This document shows positions 25,927 to 34,246 of a stretch of 64,000 nt of DNA, in pieces (the first letter of the stretch is position 1; every line of letters starts with the position of its first letter). The notes below the pieces were generated by a model, which was not told where the DNA came from, made no database searches, and was given only the letters and a program-made list of their open reading frames with translations. The stretch comes from Pantoea trifolii (GTDB lineage: Bacteria > Pseudomonadota > Gammaproteobacteria > Enterobacterales > Enterobacteriaceae): assembly GCF_024506435.1 (NCBI RefSeq), contig NZ_JANIET010000002.1, positions 186,001-250,000 of the forward strand, written 5' to 3'. A program made the position numbers and the translations under genes.

Positions 25927-26994
25927 ATGCAAAAGCAGGCATTGATTGTTGGCATCAGCGGCGTAATTGGACGTGCGCTGGCAGAAAAATTACAGCGCGA
26001 AGGTTGGCAGGTGAGCGGTTTATCACGCGGGCGTGGCGCGGTGCCGGAAGGTTGCCGCAGCCTGACCGCCGATCTGACAGATGCCGACGCAGTGCGTGCT
26101 GCGCTGGCTGAAGAGCAGCCGGATGCATTGTTCTTTAGTGTCTGGTCGCGCCAGGAAAATGAGAAAGAGAATATCCGCGTGAATGGTGCGATGGTGCGTA
26201 ATGTGGTTGAAGCGCTGGGCGAGCGTCTGAATGGCTCGCATGTGGCGCTGGTGACCGGCCTGAAACATTATCTCGGCCCATTCGAAGCCTATGGCAAAGG
26301 CGCAGTGCCGGTTACGCCATTCCGCGAAGAGCAGGGACGTCAGCCGGTCGATAACTTCTATTACGCGCAGGAAGACGAAGTGTTTGCCGGTGCCGAGAAA
26401 TATGGCTATCGCTGGAGCGTGCATCGTCCGCATTCGATCGTTGGATTTGCACTGGGTAACGCGATGAATATGGGCCAGACGCTGGCGGTGTATGCCACGC
26501 TGTGCCGCGAGCAAGGCTTGCCGTTTATTTTCCCAGGTTCGCCCGAGCAGTGGAATGGTGTGTCCGATGTCACCGATGCCGGTTTACTGGCGGAACAGTT
26601 GCTGTGGGCCGCGACTGCGGCAGAAGCGGCCAATCAGGATTTCAACGCGGTAAACGGCGATGTGTTCCGCTGGAACTGGCTGTGGCCTCGACTGGCGGCC
26701 TATTTTGGCGTGGAAGCGGCAGCGTATCCGGCGCAGATGATGCCGCTGGAAGGGCGCATGCAGGATGCCGCTGAAGCATGGCGCGAAGTGGCGGCGCGTT
26801 ATCAGTTGCGTGAGGCTGATATCACTAAACTGGCATCATGGTGGCACACCGACGCAGATTTGGGCCGTCCGATGGAAGCGTTCACCGACATGAGCAAGAG
26901 CCGCAAAGCGGGCTTCACCGGTTATCGTTCAACGCTGGATTCATTTACCCAGCTGTTTGATCGCTTGAAAGCGGAGAAGGTGATTCCGCAGTAA
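25927..26994 (+). CDS. PRISE-like SDR-family NAD(P)-dependent oxidoreductase
   Basis: A 355-aa extended short-chain dehydrogenase. The nucleotide-binding GISGVIG motif starts at residue 9, and the catalytic region has NFYYAQEDEVF in place of YxxxK, which is the pattern of progesterone-5-beta-reductase/iridoid-synthase-like (PRISE) enzymes that reduce enones. GAGGAGAATTGAA precedes the ATG. It is divergent from a LysR regulator. The physiological substrate is unknown; many bacteria carry such enone reductases beside regulators. Confidence 0.78.
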   Translation: MQKQALIVGISGVIGRALAEKLQREGWQVSGLSRGRGAVPEGCRSLTADLTDADAVRAALAEEQPDALFFSVWSRQENEKENIRVNGAMVRNVVEALGERLNGSHVALVTGLKHYLGPFEAYGKGAVPVTPFREEQGRQPVDNFYYAQEDEVFAGAEKYGYRWSVHRPHSIVGFALGNAMNMGQTLAVYATLCREQGLPFIFPGSPEQWNGVSDVTDAGLLAEQLLWAATAAEAANQDFNAVNGDVFRWNWLWPRLAAYFGVEAAAYPAQMMPLEGRMQDAAEAWREVAARYQLREADITKLASWWHTDADLGRPMEAFTDMSKSRKAGFTGYRSTLDSFTQLFDRLKAEKVIPQ

Positions 26995-27055
26995 CGTTCT
27001 GCTGATTGAAAAGGGCGGCTTGCCGGGGCTGATGCACGCCAGTAAAGCGTAAAAT

Positions 27056-27122
27056 GGTCGCCATGAATGGCGACCCTACAAAGGTTTGGCGCGTTTTTCG
27101 TAGGGTGCGCAATCATGCGCAC
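27056..27122. repeat. House-palindrome pair with one arm replaced by a different palindrome
   Basis: GGTCGCCATGAATGGCGACCCTAC (27056-27079) faces GTAGGGTGCGCAATCATGCGCACC (27099-27122). The second unit keeps the GTAG tail and overall length but has GGTGCGCA/TGCGCACC arms, so arm changes are compensatory. The remaining gap to 27465 is AT-rich with a direct repeat of TTGTACA (near 27319 and 27339) and no gene that I can support. Confidence 0.75.
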
Positions 27123-27465
27123 CTATATACATAAAATCAGGCATTGAGCGCAAAACCTGCATTAAACGCGTTGAGGTGAAAAATATAATCACCTAAGTCA
27201 CATCCTGCCTATGATTAGTTTTATATTCCTGTAAGTAATTAATGATTTTTTATTCATTAACATGCTCATTCAACTAATTTTATTCCTATCGTTACGATCC
27301 TCACTTTTGCAGTTTAAGTTGTACAATATAAATCACCTTGTACATATTAAATTCATAGCCTGCTATTTATTATGGTCGCTGAATAAATTATTTTTCCAAT
27401 TAAATGTTCAGGAAAAATAATGCAGTCTATATTGATCCTACGCATTTCTTAAATTCGAGGCTGGT

Positions 27466-27780
27466 ATGTTTCTTAACTACTTTGCGCTTGGGGTTTTAGT
27501 GTTTGTTTTTCTTGTCATCTTTTACGGGATAATTGTGCTGCACGATATCCCTTATCTCATTGCAAAATCCCGTAATCATCCGCACGCAGATGCAATACAC
27601 GTCGCCGGCTGGGTAAGCCTGTTTACACTTCACGTCTTATGGCCGTTCTTATGGATTTGGGCCACGCTTTACCGGCCAGATCGGGGTTGGGGAATGGAAG
27701 GTAGGAACGCGTCACTGGAACAACGCATAACGGCGCTGGAACAAAAAGTGACGGTAAACCAGAATTCTCCAAAGGAGTGA
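27466..27780 (+). CDS. yiaW: YiaW-like inner-membrane protein (DUF3302)
   Basis: A 104-aa protein with two hydrophobic segments (about 5-27 and 44-66), the conserved YGIIVLHDIPYLIAKSRNHPHADAIH between them, and a C-terminal coiled-coil-like tail (LEQRITALEQKVT). This is DUF3302, encoded in E. coli directly before the HlyD-like yiaV. The same order is kept here with a 3-base gap. It is probably an accessory membrane partner of YiaV; the substrate is unknown. Confidence 0.82.
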   Translation: MFLNYFALGVLVFVFLVIFYGIIVLHDIPYLIAKSRNHPHADAIHVAGWVSLFTLHVLWPFLWIWATLYRPDRGWGMEGRNASLEQRITALEQKVTVNQNSPKE

Positions 27781-27783
27781 CAT

Positions 27784-28920
27784 ATGGACTTACTGATTAT
27801 ATTGACCTATGTCGCCCTGGCTTGGGCCGTTTTCAAAATATTCAGAATACCGGTAAATAAATGGACAGTCCCAACAGCAGCATTGGGCGGTATCGTGCTG
27901 GTCAGCGGCTTGATATTGTTAATGAATTATAATCATCCCTATACTTCGCTGGCACAAAAAGCCGTTATCGCCATCCCTGTGACACCGCAAGTGACCGGTA
28001 TTGTCACCGAAGTCACTGACAAACAAAATATGCGGATTAAAAAGGGGGATATGCTTTTCCGCCTTGATCAAACCTTGTTTAAAGCGCGCGTCGACAGGTT
28101 GAATGCTGACCTCGTCACTGCCATCCATAATATTCAGGTATTACGTGGACAATTAGAGGAATCCCTGGCGAATACCTCAAATGTGAGTGCGGAAAGAGAC
28201 CGGTTATATAAAAATTACCAACGTTATCTTTCCGGCAGTAAAGCCCGCGTAAATCCGTTTTCTGAACAGGATATTGATGACGCAAGGCAAAACTATCTCG
28301 CGCAGGATGCTTTGGTAAAAGGCTCGGTTGCTGAACAACGGCAGATAAAAAGCCAGTTGGATAGCATGGTCGGCGGCGAGCAATCGCAGATTGTTAGCCT
28401 GAGAGCCCAGTTAGCTGAGGCGCAATATAACCTTGATCAAACAATTATTCGTGCGCCGAGTGATGGATACGTAACGCAGGTATTAATTCGTCCCGGTTCT
28501 TTCGCCTCATCATTGCCACTGCGGCCAGTGATGATTTTTATACCCGAACAGAAGCGTCAGGTTATTGCGCAATTCCGACAAAATTCATTGTTGCGTTTAG
28601 CGCCCGGTGATGAAGCGGAAGTGGTATTTAATGCGCTACCGGGGCAAGTATTCAGCGCAAAACTGCTGAGAATTATTCCGGTGGTGTCGGGCGGTACATA
28701 TCAGGCTCAGGGAACCTTGCAATCTTTGACGATTGATGCCGGTTCGGATGGCGTGCTGGCAGTGGTTGAATTGGATCCTGATGTGGCAGTCGATGCATTG
28801 CCGGATGGTATTTTTGCGCAGGTTGCTGTTTATTCCGATCACTTTTCGCATGTTTCAGTAATGCGTAAGGTTTTGTTACGCATGACCAGTTGGGTTCATT
28901 ATCTCTATCTTGACCATTAA
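27784..28920 (+). CDS. yiaV: YiaV-like HlyD-family membrane-fusion protein
   Basis: A 378-aa periplasmic adaptor with two N-terminal membrane segments (about 2-18 and 31-49), a biotinyl-lipoyl-like half ([24 protein letters not shown]), a long alpha-helical hairpin (about 95-215) and the second lipoyl half ([19 protein letters not shown]). It matches YiaV/EmrA-type adaptors. GGAGTGACAT precedes the ATG. No outer-membrane or pump partner is adjacent. The pair sits in DNA clearly more AT-rich than its neighbours. Confidence 0.84.
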   Translation: MDLLIILTYVALAWAVFKIFRIPVNKWTVPTAALGGIVLVSGLILLMNYNHPYTSLAQKAVIAIPVTPQVTGIVTEVTDKQNMRIKKGDMLFRLDQTLFKARVDRLNADLVTAIHNIQVLRGQLEESLANTSNVSAERDRLYKNYQRYLSGSKARVNPFSEQDIDDARQNYLAQDALVKGSVAEQRQIKSQLDSMVGGEQSQIVSLRAQLAEAQYNLDQTIIRAPSDGYVTQVLIRPGSFASSLPLRPVMIFIPEQKRQVIAQFRQNSLLRLAPGDEAEVVFNALPGQVFSAKLLRIIPVVSGGTYQAQGTLQSLTIDAGSDGVLAVVELDPDVAVDALPDGIFAQVAVYSDHFSHVSVMRKVLLRMTSWVHYLYLDH

Positions 28921-28962
28921 TAAAAAAGATATTATTTAATGCTTGTTAGTCAAGCTTGCATT

Positions 28963-28986
28963 GGTCGCCATGAATGGCGACCCTAC
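28963..28986. repeat. House palindrome with CTAC tail (GAA loop variant)
   Basis: GGTCGCCATGAATGGCGACCCTAC, single copy, just after yiaV. Confidence 0.8.
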
Positions 28987-29031
28987 GTGATTTGGCGGAG
29001 GGCGTAGGTAAGATTATTTCATTTGAAAAGG

Positions 29032-29068
29032 ACTGCCTCAGTATAAGTCATATTCATGCTGAGGCAGT
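29032..29068. terminator. Bidirectional terminator-like hairpin
   Basis: ACTGCCTCAG (29032-29041) pairs with CTGAGGCAGT (29059-29068). TTTT follows on the + strand and, after TCC, TTTT on the - strand. It separates yiaWV from the convergent DUF1471 gene. Confidence 0.65.
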
Positions 29069-29075
29069 TTTGAAA

Positions 29076-29345
29076 TTACTTTTTCTTGTAGACGATTGCA
29101 GTACCATAAATTTTGTTATTGGTATTCGCGGACGTCACGATATAGATGTCGCCGCCTTTTTCATCTGCCAGTTTGGACAGCTCTTCTTTTGCACTGGCGG
29201 CATCCGTTTCGCCTGATGTGGAAATATTGCCGACCTCGACATACTGATCTTTTACTTTTTCAAACTCGACCTTGGTCATCAGTTGCGCGGCAAATGAGCT
29301 GAATGATAAAGCGCTTACAACTAAGCCTAAAATTAACTTTTTCAT
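29076..29345 (-). CDS. YdgH/BhsA/McbA-like (DUF1471) small secreted protein
   Basis: An 89-aa protein with a Sec signal peptide (cleavage after SFSSFA, near residue 19) and a DUF1471 domain: a short strand-rich fold with DIYIVTSANTNNKIYGTAIVYKK at the end. E. coli relatives BhsA, McbA and YhcN are periplasmic or outer-membrane stress proteins that affect biofilm and metal or acid tolerance. It differs strongly from the two DUF1471 paralogues at 46 kb. Monocistronic. Confidence 0.82.
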   Translation of the reverse strand: MKKLILGLVVSALSFSSFAAQLMTKVEFEKVKDQYVEVGNISTSGETDAASAKEELSKLADEKGGDIYIVTSANTNNKIYGTAIVYKKK

Positions 29346-29444
29346 ACTGTTCCTTGGGTTAGAGAAAAAGATGAGTTGCTATTATTGTATAGTTTAGAAG
29401 CGAAACATTTACAACCTGAAGCAAGTCATTACGTTTTTATAAGC

Positions 29445-30077
29445 TTATGAATCGAAAGTCACCCAACGTTTCCCCACCAGCACGGTTAACGCCACTATCG
29501 TTACTATTGCTGCCAGATGCATGACAAAATCCAGCGGATGCAGATGCACCGGATGGCAAAACGCCAGCAACGTCACTGCCATGCAGGAAACGCCCAAGCC
29601 CGCCATCGCCAAACTGCGCACTGGATGCAGTGCGCGAGTGCGGCGCAGGCTGGCGATCATCAGCGCCATCATCGGTGTGCTCACCACCAACAGAAAGGTA
29701 AAGCAGCGCGCGCTGTCGTTGTCATGTTCGATCGGCACCTCACCGGGAATCTGGCTGATGCTCATACCGAGCCACAACAAGCCAATCGGCAGCAGCGCTT
29801 TCCAGCTGATACTGCGGCGTCCGGCGATGCTCATGTTGAAGGCGCTACGAATCGCCAGCGTGCCGAGGATAAACGCCAGCACCAGTTGTAAGATTGCCTG
29901 CAACGCGCCGGGCTGCGCCCAGTCGGTGAAACTGCGCTGCACCAAAAAGCTGGCGGCGATGCCACAAGGTAACGCCAGCAGCAGCCAGGTGAAGACACGC
30001 CTGCCAGTGGATCGCAGCGGTTTAACGGGCTGCATCTCGCGCCCGAGTTTTTCAATTAACAGGTCATGATCGGTCAT
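29445..30077 (-). CDS. NrsF-family (DUF1109) membrane anti-sigma factor
   Basis: A 210-aa protein with a short cytoplasmic N-terminus (MTDHDLLIEKLGREMQPVKP) and six predicted membrane helices, matching the NrsF/DUF1109 family. Caulobacter NrsF inhibits the ECF factor SigF until metal or oxidative stress is sensed. ATG 30077 is preferred since TTGGAGCC precedes it; TTG 30089 is the alternative. It overlaps the sigma gene by 14 bases, as expected for a co-translated sigma/anti-sigma pair. Confidence 0.83.
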   Translation of the reverse strand: MTDHDLLIEKLGREMQPVKPLRSTGRRVFTWLLLALPCGIAASFLVQRSFTDWAQPGALQAILQLVLAFILGTLAIRSAFNMSIAGRRSISWKALLPIGLLWLGMSISQIPGEVPIEHDNDSARCFTFLLVVSTPMMALMIASLRRTRALHPVRSLAMAGLGVSCMAVTLLAFCHPVHLHPLDFVMHLAAIVTIVALTVLVGKRWVTFDS

Positions 30078-30621
30078 GATTGGCTCCAAAACGGCGCAGA
30101 TTCGTCAGCGCGCGGTGCAACAGCGATTTCACCGCTGCAACACTCAGATTGTTATGCGCGGCGGCTTCCGTCAGGCTCATTTCGCGCAGATGCACATGTT
30201 CGACAATGTCGCGCTGACGCGAGGGCAGCTGGCGCAGGTAGCCAGCCAGCTCTTCCTGCGTCTCCTGCTGCGGAGCGTCGGGCGGGCTAGCCACTTCCGG
30301 CATCGCGTCGTCATTAATTTCCCACTGCTGATGACGGCCACGTCGCCGCAGCGCATCAATCGCGCGCGCCGAAATAATCGCCATCAGCCAGGGTAAAAAA
30401 GGGTAGGCAGGATCATAGGTGTGACGCACCCGATGCACCGTGAGTAGCACATCCTGAATCACATCTTCTACCAGTGCGTTATCGGTAATTTGTTTGCGTG
30501 TTTGCGCACGAATCACTGGCACCAGCGCTTTCAGCAGTCGGGTGTAGGCGAGCTGATCGCCCGCCTGCGCCTGTTCCATTAGCGCGGGCCAACTTTCGCG
30601 CGCGCTATCGCTTGTTTGCAT
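30064..30621 (-). CDS. ECF RNA polymerase sigma factor, NrsF-controlled type
   Basis: A 185-aa sigma-70-like factor with region 2 (LVEDVIQDVLLTVHRVRHTYDPAYPFLPWLMAI) and region 4 (LPSRQRDIVEHVHLREMSLTEAAAHNNLSVAAVKSLLHRAL), joined by a variable linker. It is encoded between a DsbD-like gene (17 bases upstream) and nrsF. It probably directs transcription of its own operon when NrsF releases it, giving a periplasmic redox-stress response. Confidence 0.88.
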   Translation of the reverse strand: MQTSDSARESWPALMEQAQAGDQLAYTRLLKALVPVIRAQTRKQITDNALVEDVIQDVLLTVHRVRHTYDPAYPFLPWLMAIISARAIDALRRRGRHQQWEINDDAMPEVASPPDAPQQETQEELAGYLRQLPSRQRDIVEHVHLREMSLTEAAAHNNLSVAAVKSLLHRALTNLRRFGANHDRS

Positions 30622-30638
30622 AATCCGCCTTGTTGTTC

Positions 30639-31868
30639 TTACGCCTTCTTGCTCGCCTGGTTCAGCGCGTTCACCACAATATTCGGTGTCAGCACCTGCG
30701 GCAGCACTTTCGGCGGTCCGCCGTCGGCAGGGTAAACCAGATACATCGGTAATCCGCCCTGACCGAACTCGCTCATGGTGTCATCCACGTCCGGATTAAA
30801 TTTAGTGGAATCTGCCACCATGTACAGCGTGCCGGTTTTGGCGATGGCCTCTTTCACCGCCTGGGTTGAAAGCGAGGTTTTCTCATTCACCTGACAGGTG
30901 ATGCACCAGGACGCGGTGAAGTCGACAAAGATCGCTTTACCGTGGCCGCGCTGCGCTTCAACCGCTTGCGGCGTCCATTTGGCTTTGGTCACTTCCGCCG
31001 TCAGCTGATCGCCTGCCAGACCTGCGCCGGGTTTCATAAGTCCAGGAAGCGGGGCGATGACGGCGATGATCAGCACCGCCGTAACGGCATACAGCACCTT
31101 GTGACTTTTGCCGGCAAAGTGGCGATGTTGCGCCATGCCGTACAGCCAGCCGGCGAAGGCCACTATCACCGAGGCGGCCAGTAAGGTTGCCAGCGCCGCG
31201 CTTCCCGCTTGCTGCGCCAGCACCCAAACCAGCCAGGCGTAAGCACCAAACATCGGGAACGCTAGGCCGCGTTTTAACACGTCCATCCATGCGCCGGGAC
31301 GTGGCAGGAATTTAGCCAGCGCCGGGAACAGTGATACCAGCGTGAACGGCGCGGCGAAGCCGATGGCCAGCGCAAAGAAGATCACTAAGGCGACGGCGGG
31401 CGGCTGCACCAATGCATAACCGATGGCGCTCGCCATAAAGGGTGCGGCGCACGGCGTGGCGACGATAATCGCCAGCGCACCGGTTAAGGCGGAACGCGTA
31501 AACGCACCGCGACCAACGTCAACCGATCCGACGCGTTGTACCGATAAGCCCACTTCAAACACACCGAGCAGATTGAGCGCGGCGGCGAGGATCACTAACG
31601 ACAGCAAGGCGATCACCAGCGGTGATTGCAGCTGGAAACCCCAGCCAACCGCCGCGCCACCGGCGCGAGCCGCCAGCAGGATGCCCGCCAGCGCCATCAT
31701 GGTCACCACAACGCCAAGTAAAAAGCCTATCCCTTCACGACGCGCACTGGCGGCGTTATCGGTATGGCGCAACAGGCCGAGCGCTTTCAGCGAGATCACC
31801 GGAAACACGCAGGGCATTAAGTTCAGAATGATGCCGCCGATGAAGGCGGCCAGCATGGCGGTTAACAT
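30639..31868 (-). CDS. Short DsbD-like thiol:disulfide interchange protein (no N-terminal DsbD-alpha domain)
   Basis: A 409-aa protein made of a CcdA/DsbD-beta membrane domain and a C-terminal thioredoxin-like domain. Redox cysteines are Cys20 (NLMPCVFP), Cys140 (ATPCAAPF) and the CxxC Cys322/Cys325 (ASWCITCQ). Full-length DsbD (about 570 aa) has an extra periplasmic alpha domain that is missing here, and the ribosome site (AAAGAGG) before ATG 31868 shows this is the true start. Electrons would pass from cytoplasmic thioredoxin to the periplasm; the adjacent peroxiredoxin is the obvious acceptor. Confidence 0.86.
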   Translation of the reverse strand: MLTAMLAAFIGGIILNLMPCVFPVISLKALGLLRHTDNAASARREGIGFLLGVVVTMMALAGILLAARAGGAAVGWGFQLQSPLVIALLSLVILAAALNLLGVFEVGLSVQRVGSVDVGRGAFTRSALTGALAIIVATPCAAPFMASAIGYALVQPPAVALVIFFALAIGFAAPFTLVSLFPALAKFLPRPGAWMDVLKRGLAFPMFGAYAWLVWVLAQQAGSAALATLLAASVIVAFAGWLYGMAQHRHFAGKSHKVLYAVTAVLIIAVIAPLPGLMKPGAGLAGDQLTAEVTKAKWTPQAVEAQRGHGKAIFVDFTASWCITCQVNEKTSLSTQAVKEAIAKTGTLYMVADSTKFNPDVDDTMSEFGQGGLPMYLVYPADGGPPKVLPQVLTPNIVVNALNQASKKA

Positions 31869-31883
31869 CGCTGGCCTCTTTAT

Positions 31884-32450
31884 TTAGTGAGTTTGCGGGT
31901 GAGAAGCGTCGTATTGCTTAACGGCGGCCATCGCTTTTTCAATGTGCGTGTCCGGGTTTCTGTCAGTGTAACTCAGCAGAATGTTGCCATCGGGCGCGAT
32001 CACGTAAGAGGTACGATCGGACAGCGTTTTGCCTTTCATCTGCATGGTGGTTTGATACTGTGCCGCCACTTTCGCGCCTGGATCGGCGGCGACGGTGAAT
32101 TTATCGCGGCACTCCAGTTTGGAGAAATCACTGACCTGATCGGTATTACCGGCAGTTACCCCCACCACCGTTGCGCCCATTTTGGCGAAGCTATCGGTGG
32201 CTTCAGCGAAATCGTGCGCTTCAATGGTGCAGCCTGCGCTGAACGCCGCCGGGAAGAAATAGAGCACCACCGGGCCTTTCTTTAAGGCGTTTTGCAGTGA
32301 AAAGGTCAACGGCTTACCAGCTAACGCGCCCTGCAGTTCGAAGTTCGGTGCTTTCGCGCCTACCGGCAGTGCGGCACCGGCGTTAAAGGCGGACAGACCC
32401 AATGCGGCGGTCATGGTCAGGGTACAAACGAGGGATTTGATGCGTTTCAT
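31884..32450 (-). CDS. Periplasmic peroxiredoxin (AhpC/TSA-Bcp type)
   Basis: A 188-aa peroxiredoxin with a Sec signal peptide of about 26 residues (ending FNAGA). The peroxidatic Cys74 lies in PAAFSAGCTIEAHDF, where the usual threonine three residues before the cysteine is replaced by serine; a second cysteine in KLECRDKF may resolve it. It is 15 bases upstream of the DsbD-like gene. Together they can form a periplasmic peroxide reductase system, under the ECF/NrsF pair at the end of the operon. Confidence 0.85.
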   Translation of the reverse strand: MKRIKSLVCTLTMTAALGLSAFNAGAALPVGAKAPNFELQGALAGKPLTFSLQNALKKGPVVLYFFPAAFSAGCTIEAHDFAEATDSFAKMGATVVGVTAGNTDQVSDFSKLECRDKFTVAADPGAKVAAQYQTTMQMKGKTLSDRTSYVIAPDGNILLSYTDRNPDTHIEKAMAAVKQYDASHPQTH

Positions 32451-32543
32451 TTTCTGCTCCTGCGATGAATGGGAGTTCCGATTTGGATGTCTCAGTAATT
32501 CAGTTCGCTGAAGCAGGGAGGAAAGTTTCGGTGAGGTGGAAAA

Positions 32544-33854
32544 TTATTTTTGCAGGCGTGCCAACATGCGCAAGCTGTTTTCAAACAGGTGTTCAGCGAT
32601 ACGTTCAGGAAAACCCGGCGGCAATGTTTTGCTTACACGCTCAATCGCGGCTCCCATTTCAGCAATAAAGAAATCGATGATCGCGATCATACTATTCTGA
32701 TCAAAATTAACCTGCTTTGCCGTGGCTAAAAAATGACGAGGGAAAATTTTATCAATTTGATTTTTTCTGCCTTTACTGGCTTTCAAGCTCATGGCCAGTT
32801 TCAGGTCGCGAATATTCAGGCCATTTCCGCCCATGGAGGTGAAGACAGAAATGATGTCGTAGAAAGGCGTGAGCCGATAACTTCCGCCGCGTTCGATAAA
32901 GACCGAGAAATTTTTGGCATGGCCGTCGGTTGCGCCAATCAACCACTGGAATACCTGAAATTTCATAAACGCATAGCGATCTTCTAACGCATTACTGGAG
33001 CCCATCAGGAACTGCATAATGTCGGCGATGCCAGATCCACCGTCAGATTCATATTTGAGTGCTGATGGTAAGCCGAATGCCTGACACATGTCTTCCTGAG
33101 GCAAACGTAGCAATTGTGTTTGCTGGTGATTCCAGCGCCGGTCAAAGCGTTGCACGGCCAAAGCCTTCATTTTGCCAGCGTGAATGATGCTGGCATCGGG
33201 CACAGCAAATCCCAACGCTCTTGCCAATGCCAAGCAAAGGTACTCATTCTCGACACTTTCACGCATATCCAAAGTGGCAAAGGGTTGTTTTATTTCACCG
33301 ATGGGTAATTTAATGATGTGCGATGTTGGCGTTGCACCATGCGGAATGGCCCAGCCATCGTCCGTTGCCAGCAACGCGGTTTTCTCCTGAGCACCCGCAA
33401 CGGAGATGCGGAAATCGTGTTCTTCACTGATCATGCCCAGCGGAATATCCGCCTGATAAGCCGACAGGACACGTTCCAGCTTATGTTCATCCAACCGTTC
33501 GAAGTTCAATCCTAAATCGGCGGGTGTGCTATCTGGTGGCAATAGCATGACGGCACCGACGCTATCTTTGCCGATTTCACGCAGCAGATCGAAAGGCTGG
33601 CGTGATTTCGCCTGATAGCGCGCAACAATGCGATCGCGTACTAATGGGCTGTCAGGCAGTAAATTATCAAAATAGTTGAGCACTGCGGCGGATGAGATCA
33701 CCGGCAACTGTAATGGCAGTGAAATAGATAGCGGCCTGGCCAGACGATTGTTTAACCAGCTCGGATCATATTGGAAAGTATGCGCACCGTTAGTGTTGCG
33801 CGTGAGGATGCCTACGCGCTCGCAGTTCATCCAGGCGATTAATTCCTGCTTCAC
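32544..33854 (-). CDS. hipA: HipA serine/threonine-kinase toxin
   Basis: A 436-aa HipA-type kinase. The activation-loop segment FRISVAGAQEKTALL keeps the autophosphorylation serine, and the catalytic GATDGHAKNFSVF (Asp) with a following metal-binding FYDI is present. E. coli HipA (440 aa) phosphorylates glutamyl-tRNA synthetase and causes persistence. The start ATG overlaps the hipB stop by 4 bases. The sequence looks intact and full length. Confidence 0.9.
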   Translation of the reverse strand: MKQELIAWMNCERVGILTRNTNGAHTFQYDPSWLNNRLARPLSISLPLQLPVISSAAVLNYFDNLLPDSPLVRDRIVARYQAKSRQPFDLLREIGKDSVGAVMLLPPDSTPADLGLNFERLDEHKLERVLSAYQADIPLGMISEEHDFRISVAGAQEKTALLATDDGWAIPHGATPTSHIIKLPIGEIKQPFATLDMRESVENEYLCLALARALGFAVPDASIIHAGKMKALAVQRFDRRWNHQQTQLLRLPQEDMCQAFGLPSALKYESDGGSGIADIMQFLMGSSNALEDRYAFMKFQVFQWLIGATDGHAKNFSVFIERGGSYRLTPFYDIISVFTSMGGNGLNIRDLKLAMSLKASKGRKNQIDKIFPRHFLATAKQVNFDQNSMIAIIDFFIAEMGAAIERVSKTLPPGFPERIAEHLFENSLRMLARLQK

Positions 33855-34093
33855 CAGTCATTCTCCTGACCTGTAATCGCAGAGGGGGCTTTTTCCTGCA
33901 CGTCCATTTTTAGCTCAAGTGACTGCAAAATTTTGAACAAAGTTGCGAGAGTGGTGAGATCGGGATTGTTTTCAAAGTGAGATATGGTGGATTGCTTGAG
34001 GCCGACTTTTTTCGCCAATTCACTTTGCGTCCATTGGTTTTTTTGACGAATCAGTCTGACGTGATTTGCAAGTTGGCGCGGACTGTAAATCAT
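33851..34093 (-). CDS. hipB: HipB antitoxin and repressor
   Basis: An 80-aa Cro/C1-type helix-turn-helix protein (WTQSELAKKVGLKQSTISHFEN) with a C-terminal tail ending ENDW, comparable to E. coli HipB (88 aa, ending in W). It represses the operon and, with HipA, binds the TATCC-N8-GGATA operators found three times upstream. A ribosome site is weak. Adjacent hipA is downstream with ATGA overlap. Confidence 0.9.
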   Translation of the reverse strand: MIYSPRQLANHVRLIRQKNQWTQSELAKKVGLKQSTISHFENNPDLTTLATLFKILQSLELKMDVQEKAPSAITGQENDW

Positions 34094-34131
34094 CGCTTAT
34101 TCTCATTTGGAGTCGATGTGAAAGCCAGGAT

Positions 34132-34149
34132 TATCCTTTAATGCGGATA
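34132..34149. promoter_or_regulatory. HipB operator O1
   Basis: TATCCTTTAATGCGGATA is an exact TATCC-N8-GGATA site, 39 bp upstream of the hipB start. Confidence 0.88.
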
Positions 34150-34159
34150 TTTGTGACGT

Positions 34160-34177
34160 TATCCCTTAGGGGGGATA
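34160..34177. promoter_or_regulatory. HipB operator O2
   Basis: TATCCCTTAGGGGGGATA is an exact TATCC-N8-GGATA site, centred 28 bp from O1. Confidence 0.88.
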
Positions 34178-34187
34178 ATGTCAAGTT

Positions 34188-34205
34188 TATCCTTTGTGGG
34201 GGATA
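34188..34205. promoter_or_regulatory. HipB operator O3
   Basis: TATCCTTTGTGGGGGATA is an exact TATCC-N8-GGATA site, centred 28 bp from O2, so the three operators are evenly spaced. Confidence 0.88.
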
Positions 34206-34222
34206 AATGCTGCATGACTCAA

Positions 34223-34246
34223 GGTCGCCATGAATGGCGGCCCTAC
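34223..34246. repeat. House palindrome, slightly diverged (GGCGGCC arm)
   Basis: GGTCGCCATGAATGGCGGCCCTAC lies between the hip operators and the tetR-type gene, and its last bases touch the 3' end of that gene. Confidence 0.75.

Noticed and set aside
29521..30069. 182-codon open frame on the + strand opposite the nrsF-type gene
   Set aside because: Antisense shadow; the - strand product has the sigma overlap, membrane pattern and ribosome site expected of NrsF.
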